NCBI GenBank assembly: GCA_959347315.1 | Contig: OY365806.1 | Span: 24,721,855 to 24,785,854 of the forward strand | Direction: 5' to 3' | DNA length: 64,000 bases | Source: Bimastos eiseni | Taxonomy: Eukaryota > Annelida > Clitellata > Crassiclitellata > Lumbricidae | In this document: piece after piece, positions 33,379 through 42,009 of the stretch | How the letters are laid out: each line of letters begins with the position of its first letter | Numbering within the stretch: the stretch's first letter is position 1 | Made by a program: the position numbers and the translations under genes | Notes under the pieces: model-generated | What the model was told of the DNA's origin: nothing | Seen by the model: only the letters and a program-made list of their open reading frames with translations | The model's database searches: none

Positions 33379-36300
33379 CAACAACAGCAACAATATTAGC
33401 AACAGCAACTAGTCATCGCAGTGAAATCCCATTCCAAATTTTAATCCTGAACAGGATCATGTCGGCTTGGTAAATAATGATAATGATGACGCTACTACAA
33501 CAGTAGCAACTACATGTAGTCTACTACTACTACTACTTCCACTTCCCCTATGGCTACTACTACTTCGTTTGACATTGTGTTCCAAGGCAGATTAAACCAT
33601 TTCCTTCGCTGTCCTCGGTAATCATGATCGTGTCATGCACGATCTACTCCCATCTGTGTGGGTTACCGGATGCCTCCTTAGGTTTCCTAAACTCTCCTTC
33701 GCATACTCAAGTATAGACCTACTTGTTGATTGTAAAGGTATTTATAAATGGGATGCTTAATTGATGACTTATGACACAATAACTTCATTCACTTCAGTCA
33801 TCATCTCAATTATTTAACAATTTTAATAACCTACTATTATTACAATGTTTTGTAATAATTGTTTCCTTCAATATGTCCCATTAATATGCGTCAAAACGTG
33901 TAGTATAAAAGAATGTATACATACCTATTCACATTTCACTCATTCTGGATGGTCTGTCATTCTGCGGATATATTTATCTCAGTTACACCCGTGTCCACTC
34001 GATAATCCGAAGGTTCGACAGTCCGAAGGTTTGATAATTAATCCGAGGGTTCCGTAGTCCGAAGATTCTATACTTTGACATTAATAATTATTTAACTAGA
34101 AACTAGATTAATTGATGAAAAGAACGTGTAAAACTGGGTGCCGGATTGATATGAAAAGAACTATGCCTAAATGGAAGCTGGATGAATGAAAAGAATCTAG
34201 CTTCTAACAAACATAATTCTTCCCATCAATACAGCTACCATTAAAACCGCAATCTTATCACCTATCGACCGGACACCATGCAATCTTCGGACTATCGAAC
34301 CTTCGGACTATCGAACTTTAGGACTATAGACACAGAACCGTTACATCCAGTAATCACACGGTATATGGATGTTAGACTAGATATCGATCAAAGTTATAAT
34401 TTTTACCCTAATTGTTAAACTTCTTTCTTAATCTGCAGTTATTCACGTAAATGAATGTATACGCATGTATGTTTGTTAGTGTGTGGGCCTATACATCATG
34501 CCATATACCAGCATGCCCACATTGAACCTAAATGGCACTCGCATTCCTAGAACAACGCTCATGAACATAATTGTACGATGAATGTATACACTTTTACATG
34601 GTAAGGCATATTTACATAAGTATTGCAGTGCCGCACAAAGGTGCCTTAAGGTACATGTTGTCTGCAGAAGTAGGTTATAAGTTGAATAGAGTAAAAAGCA
34701 TCGCCATTATAGTCAAGTTCTCAGAGAACACTGAATATTGTTAGATGCTAGACCTATGTTCTAGCACTGCTCTGCTCTAATAATCTGACATAGACTGTCG
34801 TCCTTATATTATCCTCATTCTACTGATCCAAGGTGCTATCAGGAACTGTCTCCTATAGAGGAGATTCTGTCTGTATGTCTCTTTGTTCGGCGATGAATTT
34901 TCACACTTTTACAGCTGTTCACTCGAAACCTTCGCCGTTCGCTCGGGAACACCTGGGAGTCTGGGACACCAAGTAGAGGGGTTGGTGAACCCACGGCCAA
35001 AAACCTGTCTCCACCCGCGCAACGCCGGGTTACCCAGCTAGTTGTTAAATATACAAAGTGGTCCTTGTGTGTTCGTTTCTACGGAGTCTGGTAATGTACA
35101 TGTATCCTATGAATACTTAGTTATTGTTTAATATATTATTATTGCATAAAACCTAGTTTTCGTCTCAATCACAGGGTGCATGCTACAATATCATGATGCT
35201 CAATGCTCTGCGGCACACGTTGATTACGATAGAAAAAAGCGGAATCAAATATTTACACAAAACAACGAGACGTAAATGCATACTCTTAAAACGTTCTGCT
35301 GAGGAAACATAACCCAAATTCGAGGCTGAATGGAAGGCTGTGTACNNNNNNNNNNNNNNNNNNNNNNNNNNNNNNNNNNNNNNNNNNNNNNNNNNNNNNN
35401 NNNNNNNNNNNNNNNNNNNNNNNNNNNNNNNNNNNNNNNNNNNNNNNNNNNNNNNNNNNNNNNNNNNNNNNNNNNNNNNNNNNNNNNNNNNNNNNNNNNN
35501 NNNNNNNNNNNNNNNNNNNNNNNNNNNNNNNNNNNNNNNNNNNNNGGACGCCACTGTTTTATGGCCCGGTCGATGATAACGTGGTCAAGGAGCTGCCACT
35601 CCTCAACCAGACGTGCCCTCAGGTGATCGATGTCACGAATATGGGAGCGATAAACGCGCTCCTCCAGTACACTCCAGATTTGATAGTCAACTGGATTGAG
35701 GTCTGGACTGTTGGGTGGCCACAGCTGCGGTGATATGAAGTCGGGTGTCTCCCGGGACAGTAGAGCAATGGTCTCACGTGCTCGGTGCGCAGAGGCACTG
35801 TCTTGTTGGAATGTGAAGCATATTTTTCTTCCGCGTTCCATCCGCCGCATAAACGCGATTGTTCTGGAGGTTGACAGGAGGAGCGACGGTAAAAACATTT
35901 TCGTCCGTAAACCATATGAATGGAACTGTGTGTTCGGGGTATTTCTTAAGCAGCTGCTTCGCGCGTGCAAGACGTGTCAGTTTCTTTGCTCTTGTTAGCT
36001 CTTGTGCTCGCCTCTTCCTAAAACAAACCAGTTTCAAGTCCTTGGAAATGATTTTGTGAACCGCGGTCTTCGGAATCCCAATATCCCTCCAAATCTGACG
36101 CACTGTTCTATGGGTTCCTGGTGCATTTTCTTGGCTTAATGCCAGCCTTTCAACCAAATCAACGTTTTCAACAGTGCGTGTCGTGCGTTTTTGGCCACTG
36201 CCAGGTTTTCGCTCCACTGTGCCCGTTTCATCGATCTTCTTCAATAACTTAATCACAGACGAAAGACACCAGCCTTTATTCGAAAATTCCTTCAGAAACC

Positions 36301-39300
36301 TTTTCGCTCCATAACCATGTTCTTGCCTGAGTACTTTAATTAAAATTTTATCTTCTTCTGTAAACGCCAATTTTTTTATTGCTTACACCAAACCAAGTGA
36401 CGTATATCATCGATGACGACGTCACAGCGTCGGCGTAAGTAAGGGCCTATGTTGGAAACTTGAATTTTTCAGTGTTCCATCGCAATCGCTCATAAATTTG
36501 ACAATTTCACGAATATTTCCAAACGACTTTGGGATCTCGTGTAAATATGGTCACTGTTGTTGAGTTTAAAATTTCAGGCAAATACTTACAGTTTTGAACG
36601 AGTTGTGACACTTTTGGTTGGGTACTACTTTTCATCCGGACACAGTGTATATATACGTATACACATGCATGTGAAACGTTGTCTTTTACATGCATGCGTA
36701 TACATAATATATATATAGATATATATATATATATGCATGCTATGCGATTCCTCGCGTGTACATTATATCAATTTATATATACATGTATGCACACTCGTCT
36801 AGACTCTAGGGCTACAGTATACTGCACGTGTGTTCGATTGAAATACTAATACTTCTAATAAGGACAACAACAGCGACAACGACATCTACAATATAAACAA
36901 TAATATTAATCATAATTACGAATAATGACAACGATTATTCCTTCAGAGGTTTTCAGGAACTGTACGCAGTTACTGAACTAAACTTATAATTTGATGTATA
37001 CATCCAGATCGATCGTCGTTGTCGTCATCTTCATCCGTCTACAGTCGACGTAACCTCAGTCGTCATTTTCCGGCGATAACTTCCTCGCCAAGTCTACTTC
37101 CGCCGCCGCCGCCGACTTCCGCTTCCTCGGACGACCTTCAAGACAGAGCACAATCGCACGAGACGCACCTTCAGGTTAAAGGTCAGCTCCATTTGCGCCT
37201 TTTCCGGATTTCCGGAAGTGAGACAAGTCGAAGAAACGAATCAATGAATGACTATCTCCATAAGCAGTTATGTACATATGTTAATTAATGAATAGATATA
37301 GGGCCTACATGTGTTTATACATGTATATAAATGACATAGGATAATTAAGCAGAGAAAATGCAGAAGTTGGGAGCTATGACGATGACAGATGAGGTCCATG
37401 ACAGGAGACAGATGGAGTCTGATGGACAACGATAGAAACGAACTGACAATGGAAAAGAAAACCACGATAGGGATAGACAGACACATTCAAATGGATTTAC
37501 AGCCATTTTAACGCCTCTTGCTCTAATATATCACTCTGTCAGATAGCCAGACGAAGACACAGACAACACACAGACAACACACAGATCAACGGACTGCATA
37601 CCAAGAGAAAGGAAGAGGAAGAATGATGGAATATACCGGCGTTGCATCGAGAATTGATCATTGCAGCTGTTGCTGTAACCCGTCGATTGACGCTATTTGT
37701 GCCCAGGTGAAGGCCTCTCGTGAGCTATACAGAAGGCAGCAGGTTCACACTCCAACTCAATTAGCCTACAATCATTTCTCATCCTAATCGCTTCATGTCT
37801 TAAGCATTCGACGGAGGGAGCCAATAATTGTCCGCGGAGAATCGCAAGAACTGCTAACTCCTCAGCATTCGTTGCATGTTGTTCCATTAATAACAAACAC
37901 TTAGAATTATATTTTTTAAAAGTTAAACCAAAAACTGATTAGAGAAATTTCGCCACAAGTGCTATCAATGCTGGTTCCGTAGACGCCAAAATCAACAATC
38001 GAATAACAAAACTAAATAAATGAGAAAGGATAGATCGAGAAGGTTCGAGTTGATGTTCAGTTAGGGTATGGAGCAGATGATTACAACGGTGGATCACCGG
38101 TGTTTCGGACTGACGCAGCGAGACAGACAGGAGAAGTGGAAAAAGCATTAGGATTTTAAATGACCGTAGCGACATCTATCTAGTACATAATCAGGTGATT
38201 GTATTGTAGGCCTACAATAGGACATATAAATTGCATTGATTATAAAAGAGATCGAGCAGCAAAATTAGGCCATCGTCGGAGTCTGCTGTTCAACAAACGC
38301 CGTAGGCTAAGTAGTGATGTCATTCTGTTGCACACAAAGTGCGTGGCTAACAATTTTGTCGTTCAAACGGTTCGATGGATTGTATGGGGCAAATTAAGAG
38401 CGAACAGGTGGAATTGTGGCCGACTCCTTGCGGCGACGACCATGCTGTCGTAATGGATTTAATCGAGGTGCTATAGAAGTCAATGAATGATCGGGCCAGT
38501 CAAGCAGTTCGGTATACCTGGGCATCCCGTCCTCCTTACGAGGTTACCCACCAGGAAAGGAGAAGTCCAAGGAGACTGCTGCCTCTTCCACCCCTCCTGG
38601 CGCCGTCGAACCTTCGCTCGACGCCATCTTGAAAGTGACTTCAAGATCCATATAATCTTCTATTCCTCCATCCGCGGTCCTCGGGCAGATGGGTCCCTCT
38701 TCACCGTCAGCCTAGGGTTCTTATTTTCCATTCGACAGACTCTAGGCTAAACTAGGCGATAATTGGACGAGATAAAGATGACGACGGTGCTATACAAACG
38801 CGCTACTTTACATAGGGTCAATTGCAGGACTTAGTGAGGCCTATACTATTAATAATGACGACGCCTTCAGACAGCCAATTAAATCAAAGGACGCTTTATT
38901 ACAATTGTCAGAACGAAATAATATGCAGAGATACACTTCTATCTCTTAACTTAAGAAAAGGCGTCACAACAAATGAACTAATGCCATACGATTTTTCAAG
39001 GCGGCTCACTATGACATGTACACATTGAACTACACAAAAGTCAATTAATCCTCGCAATACTTCGGCGCCATATTAATCTTCATAGCTATTTACTGGCCGC
39101 TATAAAGACATCTAAAACTTATGAACTATCGTTAAACTCTTGTGCCCGTGACCGATCAACTATTACTCAGTCACAACCTCCATAGTGCAAATGGCGGCCG
39201 AAAGCACAATGATCAAGCCCGAGTTTCTCTAACTTATCGATTAGCCGAAGTCACTGCCAGATAGGGTTCAAAACCTTCCTCGCCCGTGTCCAGGTCCCAT

Positions 39301-40652
39301 CCTCATGCTCCCTTCCATGGATGCTTGGGCCTATGGCGGAATTCTACTGGATAAAAAAAATCGTAAATTGCAAACCACAAGAAACCCAACTTCTTCAACG
39401 GAAGCGACGACAACAAGAAGGGGAAAAATGCACTATACAAAGCCTACATCATACTACAATTATATAGCGCAAACGAGCCTCTCCTTAGTTACATTAAATA
39501 GCTAATCTAAATAAAACTATCACATAATAATCTAATAAAGATTAACCTTAAGTGCACAAAAATTACTTTTCGTCACAGAATTATAGGGGTAAGGAAGTCG
39601 TGTCGTGTGATAGTCTACGTAATAAAGAAAGAGCCTCTTCCATTTAACAACTGTAAAAATCAAAGTCGAACTGGATGACTCGATGCGACACTCAACGCTG
39701 CTGAACAAATTTTGCTTGCACTGTAACGTGAAGTGTATTAATTCCACCTTATTAGCGCCGGTGAATAAGCTGATCTCCCTGACGTGGCTTTTGTGGGCGC
39801 TGATAAATTTTCTAGGATTTACATTACATTACATTACTATATGAGAATCTTGAGCAAGTCTTTAGCAGTATAGGGGGCCTACGCTATCTAGTAGGTCTAC
39901 ATTATTGGGCAATTGCTGTTTTACAATTCATCAATGGAAACTGCCTTGCGCCAACGGCTGTTTGCTTCTCTGGCGACTCTCTCAGCTTATTGTGCACTGT
40001 TTTGCTAACTGATGTATTTTATTCATTTGAAATTACATTTGAGATCACTTAAGCCAGCGTAGAGGGCGCTTCTGAATAGGCATCTTGAAGGGCGTTTAAT
40101 AAATGTTCGCTTACATTGCATTGCATTCTCTTAAGTCATGACACTATACAATAGTAAGAAAATATAAGCATGACAGAACAAAATACATCGTCGTAAATGT
40201 AACCGAAGCCAGGTCATGACAGGATGATTGGTAGACTGTGTTTTACCCGTCAGCGGAACGATCACTGGTTGCCTGGTTAGATGTACTAAGTAATAGACTT
40301 TCTTTTTTCAAGTGCACCACCAGTTATTACCGTTAGAGGTGCAACAGGTTAACATAAAATTAGAGATATTCACAATTGTCTTTTACTTGTAGACTCTGTA
40401 GAGACAGAGCATCAGCAGCCGAAACAACATCTCAGAGTCTCTGAAGAACAAATCAAGAAACCCGCCTTCAATCCGAAACAGGAAGGACTTACAATCGACA
40501 GCAGCAGCAGCCGCAGTTCGGCATCTCTGCCGTCCACACATTTTGGCCACGGCTTTCGAGTTTTATTTCCTCTTGGTTGCTACCTCTGCTGTTTGATAAT
40601 TACTGTGATTTATATTATGTTCATTCAAAGTCTGTCGGATTTATTAAAATGA
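16191..40652 (+). CDS. Efn: Ephrin (Eph receptor ligand), complete, six exons
   Basis: Exons 16191-16378, 21890-22043, 22979-23150, 24193-24297, 37008-37181 and 40393-40652 join in phase to 350 codons. Residues about 28-49 form a hydrophobic signal sequence ending near VQC. The ephrin receptor-binding domain follows (YWNLSNP, FDEIDFVCP, EFYLIYQ, YNECS, LILSCTQP, FTIWFDPF, YKAGHSYYFI, TGDQSGLDN, QGACF) with the four conserved cysteines. A Ser/Pro-rich stalk leads to a hydrophobic segment (about 321-342) and only eight further residues, QSLSDLLK. Ephrins bind Eph receptor kinases on neighbouring cells. The short tail suggests a GPI-linked (ephrin-A-type) or stub-tailed membrane form, lacking the ephrin-B cytoplasmic tail. 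The ATG is preceded by an in-frame TGA at 16182-16184. AATAAA at 40733 is a candidate poly(A) signal. Confidence 0.95.
16560..16785 (+). repeat. Dispersed repeat family R1, copy 2
   Basis: Contains CTAAACGACACCTTCCTTAA, CTCTGGAAACCGGACTCGGA, GCAGCGCTCGTGAA and TACGATTACGATTGAAG, shared in order with the copy at 52925-53110 and partly with 13290-13450. Confidence 0.65.
17104..17640 (+). mobile_element. LINE RT C-terminal relic
   Basis: The reading contains FVHSCITTRFDYC, the LINE signature VHAFxxSRxDYCN, then VKRSAARLR and VFHWLPSDR (compare HWLPV), in shifted frames. It is followed directly by an ATC repeat that may have begun as its 3' tail. Confidence 0.6.
17636..17880 (+). repeat. (ATC)n microsatellite with GTC variants
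   Basis: About 245 bases of ATCATGATC, then GTCATC and ATC units. Produces Ile/Val-, His- and Met/Thr-rich spurious ORFs. Confidence 0.95.
19043..19190 (+). mobile_element. tRNA-derived SINE fragment
   Basis: A-box-like GTTGTGTAGTGGTA and B-box-like AGGGTCGAATCAA lie 41 bases apart, followed by GGACAAGTTGCTCAACCATG, a body sequence frequent in tRNA SINEs. Confidence 0.5.
19325..19500 (+). repeat. Purine-rich GAA/GATGAT tract
   Basis: About 170 bases of GAA, AAG and GAT units; yields Ser-rich ORFs on the minus strand. Confidence 0.9.
21608..21662. repeat. (TA)n microsatellite
   Basis: Alternating TA with one CA step. Confidence 0.95.
21890..22043 (+). CDS. Efn: Ephrin exon 2 (receptor-binding domain)
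   Basis: Acceptor TACTTTTAG, donor GTGATA. Encodes FKSSKNDHIISVNP, EIDFVCPFYS and MEFYLIYQ, with the first conserved cysteine. Confidence 0.93.
22044..22978 (+). other. Ephrin intron 2
   Basis: Contains the ATC-type microsatellite at 22065-22250; no other feature recognised. Confidence 0.7.
22065..22250 (+). repeat. (ATC)n microsatellite
   Basis: ATC/GTC/TTC units over about 185 bases, starting 22 bases after the exon 2 donor. Confidence 0.95.
22979..23150 (+). CDS. Efn: Ephrin exon 3 (receptor-binding domain)
   Basis: Acceptor GCGTACAG, donor GTCAGT. Encodes VSKSEYNECS through GHSYYFI, with the second and third conserved cysteines and FTIWFDPFQ. Confidence 0.95.
23151..24192 (+). other. 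Ephrin intron 3, nothing recognised
   Basis: AT-rich, with a short TA tract near 23443; no repeat family identified. Confidence 0.65.
24193..24297 (+). CDS. Efn: Ephrin exon 4 (end of receptor-binding domain)
   Basis: Acceptor TTCGTTGTAG, donor GTCAGT. Encodes PSTGDQSGLDNLYQGACF and MKLTIRIRDAITN, with the fourth cysteine. Phase 2 in and phase 1 out agree with both neighbours. Confidence 0.93.
24385..24605 (+). repeat. Compound tetranucleotide array
   Basis: ACAG units, then GATA, GATG and GACG units, then ACAG again, over about 220 bases. Confidence 0.95.
24778..24836. repeat. (TA)n microsatellite with GTATA steps
   Basis: Alternating TA interrupted by regularly spaced TG. Confidence 0.95.
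25500..25605 (-). mobile_element. LINE/SINE 3' tail, reverse orientation
   Basis: On the minus strand: GGCACCCTTGTAGACGTTCG, GGCGCCTTATAAATCGGCG, then an ATT repeat; the same tail type as at 5085. Confidence 0.55.
27843..27906 (+). repeat. 24-bp tandem repeat
   Basis: About 2.7 copies of CACCTCCTTTCCTTCACCCA plus GACA. Confidence 0.9.
28045..28200 (+). repeat. Homopurine GGAAGA-type tract
   Basis: About 155 bases almost free of pyrimidines on the + strand. Confidence 0.9.
28500..28750. repeat. (AAT/ATT)n microsatellite cluster
   Basis: AAT units at about 28540-28600 and 28668-28685, then ATT units at 28693-28747. Confidence 0.95.
28598..29148 (+). repeat. Direct duplication of about 75 bp
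   Basis: 28598-28672 and 29072-29146 share CATAGAAGAGCTACTATTAT, TGTGAAAATAT and TGACTCTTG-TACTGAT. The spacing is about 474 bases. Confidence 0.75.
29520..29690 (-). mobile_element. Antisense LINE relic
   Basis: Resembles 42450-42590 (GGTTTGAAGTGTGTT-like, AGCCAATG, AAGACAGAGGTTA-like blocks) of the antisense LINE. Confidence 0.4.
30985..31098. repeat. (AAT)n microsatellite
   Basis: AAT/AAA/ATG units directly abutting the 5' end of the first REL-type LINE fragment. Confidence 0.9.
31101..32158 (+). mobile_element. REL-endonuclease LINE (R2/R4 group) 3' fragment, copy A
   Basis: An uninterrupted frame of 343 codons (31101-32129) with the C-terminus of a non-LTR retrotransposon protein. PVRDGGLGVRCAS is a post-RT motif. 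A C-x2-C-x9-H-x3-C zinc-type motif is seen in LCHQCQESVDAKGLHGLIC. A restriction-like endonuclease signature follows: KRSDGVTLIPW, then CLAWDVTVPDT, i.e. R-x-D...W-D-V. RT-C/H-endonuclease order is the layout of R2/R4/NeSL LINEs. The RT is missing, so this is a 5'-truncated insertion. It sits between an AAT repeat upstream and a TAA repeat downstream. The 3' UTR is CTCGCCCACATGGGCGATAA, then CAGCATA before the tail. Dong-type R4 elements are known to insert into TAA repeats; membership here is inferred. Confidence 0.8.
32155..32340. repeat. (AAT)n microsatellite between the two LINE copies
   Basis: About 185 bases of AAT with few interruptions. It forms the 3' tail of copy A and the 5' border of copy B. 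Confidence 0.95.
32341..33322 (+). mobile_element. REL-endonuclease LINE (R2/R4 group), internally deleted copy B
   Basis: A frame open to 33140 encodes a pre-RT region (ASPGLLIKRIPKAARPSCAA, FDLLAFGGTVLAKPRRGG) and the start of the RT (AGGPDGITIQHLKDL). At 33070-33080 it jumps to the same 3' terminus as copy A in another frame. The last ~245 bp are nearly identical to 31910-32158, with only a handful of substitutions. The RT core, zinc motif and endonuclease are deleted. Ends in a TAA repeat at 33320-33375. Confidence 0.8.
33318..33395. repeat. (AAT)n microsatellite, tail of copy B
   Basis: AAT units grading into AAC/AGC. Confidence 0.95.
33982..34345. mobile_element. Candidate 352-bp MITE
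   Basis: Between GTTACA at 33982-33987 and 34340-34345 lie inverted arms carrying repeated CCGAAGGTTCGAYAGT (left 33988-34068, right complement 34258-34339), each beginning with a GTGTC motif. No ORF. The 6-bp direct repeats are short, so exact ends are tentative. Confidence 0.6.
34845..35042 (+). mobile_element. Helitron-like fragment with 3' hairpin and CTAG end
   Basis: Ends with hairpin ACCCG-CGCAACGC-CGGGT (35013-35030) seven bases before CTAG (35038-35041), which is followed by T; this is the Helitron 3' layout (hairpin, CTRR, insertion before T). The left part GATTCTGTCTGTATGTCTCT, then TTGTTCGGCGA, resembles Helitron 5' sequence I recognise from other invertebrates. The 5' boundary is uncertain. 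Confidence 0.5.
35346..35545. other. Assembly gap (200 N)
   Basis: Exactly 200 N, probably a fixed-size placeholder. It interrupts the 3' end of the mariner-like transposase. Confidence 0.98.
35546..36646 (-). pseudogene. Mariner/IS630-type transposase, internally deleted, cut by gap
   Basis: The minus strand from 36370 encodes MAFTEEDKILIKVLRQEHG, a helix-turn-helix region (HRTVRQIWRDIGIPKTAVH) and the first catalytic Asp in WFTDENVF. At about 35850-35800 roughly 50-60 residues of the catalytic core are missing and the frame shifts. It resumes with QQDSASAHRARETI (second Asp) and PPNSPDLNPVDYQIW (third Asp), 37 residues between the second and third, as in DD37D mariners. It runs into the gap after IKQWR. 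A terminal repeat beginning near 36646 reads CACTGTGTCCGGATGAAAAG, next to TATATA. The other end is lost or in the gap. Not functional. Confidence 0.85.
37008..37181 (+). CDS. Efn: Ephrin exon 5 (stalk)
   Basis: Acceptor CATCCAG, donor GTCAGC. Encodes a low-complexity linker with runs of Ser and a Pro run (LLPPPPPTS). Identity rests on phase agreement and position, since stalks are not conserved. Confidence 0.75.
37182..40392 (+). other. Ephrin intron 5
   Basis: No gene recognised. 39835-40130 carries SINE-like CTTGAGCAAGTC and a LINE 3' end; 37190-39830 contains nothing I can name. Confidence 0.6.
39835..40130 (+). mobile_element. SINE/LINE tail fragment
   Basis: CTTGAGCAAGTCTTTAGCA matches the SINE body, and GAGGGCGCTTCTGAATAGG, then GGGCGTTTAATAAATG and an ATTGC-type tail match the LINE 3' ends at 42050 and 46670. 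Confidence 0.5.
40393..40652 (+). CDS. Efn: Ephrin exon 6 (stalk, hydrophobic C-terminus, stop)
   Basis: Acceptor TTACTTGTAG, stop TGA 40650-40652. Encodes an acidic/Ser-rich stalk (IDSSSSRSSASLPS), a hydrophobic stretch containing LGCYLCCLIITVIYIMF, and the tail QSLSDLLK. The small-residue patch before the hydrophobic stretch could be a GPI attachment region. Confidence 0.85.
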
Positions 40653-40732
40653 GTCAGTATTTTTTCGAGCATTCTTGTTTATTATAGAAATTTTAATCTT
40701 TCACTGATGAAGTTTAAAAGGCGGCGCCTCTC

Positions 40733-40742
40733 AATAAATAAA
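40733..40742 (+). promoter_or_regulatory. Candidate ephrin poly(A) signal
   Basis: AATAAATAAA 81 bases after the ephrin stop codon. Confidence 0.5.
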
Positions 40743-41328
40743 GTTTCTTATGATTAGTATGACAATGGGGGACGTCCGTTAACATTGATAAAAGAGCAGA
40801 AGAGTACAGCACCATAAGCCAGGACATGTGATGTTGTCCCCCAACCCCTTCTAGTAAAGTAAAGCCCTTGAGCAATTAGTTTGATTTTCTAGATTTTGAA
40901 TCGTCAGGAACGACACATAAAATAATTACACTAGACAATCAATGCGTTGTCCTACTTGGAATTCAAACCACAGTCGGAAATGTGAATTCCACTGCATTAA
41001 CATATTATTTTTTATGATTTCTATGACCTACTTGAGTTAGGTCTACTACATGTGTTCTTTTCTATTTCTGTACATTTTTATCAAACTCAAGTAGCTTTCA
41101 GCTTCCCACTAGTTAAGTAAGCATGGAGCAGATGGTATGAAGTGTTAGGGACTTTATTTTTAGAACATGTACTGTTGCTAAATTAGGGGTCTTGTAATTA
41201 GATTTTCTCTGGTCGAGTTCGGTAAGCCCTGTCAATTATATAAAGTTTCTGCAGATGTGTAGAGAATGTATAGCCAATATATGTGCTTTAAACGCTTGCA
41301 CCACACGTTTTATTTGCATCTAGGTCAT

Positions 41329-41572
41329 TCAATACAATACAATACAACTCGGCATTTATCAAGCGCTTTATCACGACCATCGTGCTCGAAAGCGCGCAGA
41401 CGTCTCGACGACGCAACTGCAGTTGTAATGCAGAGCATTGTGTGCGAAGGACTTGCTCAAGGTCCCTACACAGTGACAGTAGTAACGCCCCGGACGAGAG
41501 TCGAACCCGCTCGCTCAGGGCACACTGAACGTTACGGGATGACCGCTCTAACCGCTCGGCCACCATGCCACA
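41329..41572 (-). mobile_element. tRNA-derived SINE, near complete, with LINE-like tail
   Basis: The minus-strand head GGTGGCCGAGCGGTTAGAG (A box) and GCGGGTTCGACTCTCGTC (B box) resemble a type II (Ser/Leu-like) tRNA. The body has GGGACCTTGAGCAAGTCCTT and ends AAAGCGCTTGATAAATGCCG followed by ATTGT repeats. The end matches LINE 3' tails of this window, suggesting LINE-dependent mobilisation. CATTCAAT at both sides (about 41326 and 41577) may be the target duplication. Confidence 0.8.
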
Positions 41573-41584
41573 CATCCATTCAAT

Positions 41585-41680
41585 CATTCATTCGTTCAAT
41601 CATTCATTTTAGCATTCATATAGCGATCCGTCGAGAAGTCTTCTCGGAGGCGATCCTGGTCCAACCACGGCGATGCAAAT
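41585..41680 (-). mobile_element. LINE 3' tail hosting the SINE
   Basis: On the minus strand: GATCGCCTCCGAGAAGACTT, CTCGACGGATCGCTATATGA, then AATGAATGATTGAA repeats. The SINE lies in its simple-repeat tail. Confidence 0.6.
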
Positions 41681-42009
41681 TAAGCAACTTGTTATGTTAA
41701 ACAAAGGCACATTAGGCCTACATCTTGGCAACAATCACATTTCTAAGAGGAGTGCTCTCCAGTCTGGGGTAAGGGCCAACAATTGGGGAGGCGCAGCGCT
41801 GCTTGGTCGATGTGATTGCACTGAGGCACGAGTAGGTCACCACTGAAGAAAGAATGAAGAGATTTACTGAGACAGGTCGCTATGCGGAGTTGTTAAGTTA
41901 GGGTATAGAAATGAGAGTCTTTGTCGTCGATAGTTGAACCCCTCCCCTTAGGCGCGTAACGTCATTTATGGACGGCCGCCAGCTTTCAATGCTGGTGCTA
42001 AGTGGAATA

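Larger units (their letters stand above)
24298..37007 (+). other. Ephrin intron 4, 12.7 kb, transposon-filled
   Basis: Contains tetranucleotide arrays, TA tracts, a LINE tail (25500-25605), a homopurine tract, two REL-type LINE fragments, a 352-bp MITE candidate, a Helitron-like fragment, an assembly gap and a mariner. 25610-27830 and 29700-30980 show no recognisable gene or repeat. Confidence 0.75.

Noticed and set aside
38487..38750. 87-codon ORF in ephrin intron 5
   Set aside because: Unconserved-looking and not in phase with the ephrin exons; no family recognised.
41490..41572. Functional Ser/Leu-type tRNA gene on the minus strand
   Set aside because: A and B boxes are good, but no convincing acceptor or anticodon stem forms, and the sequence continues into a SINE body with a LINE-like tail.
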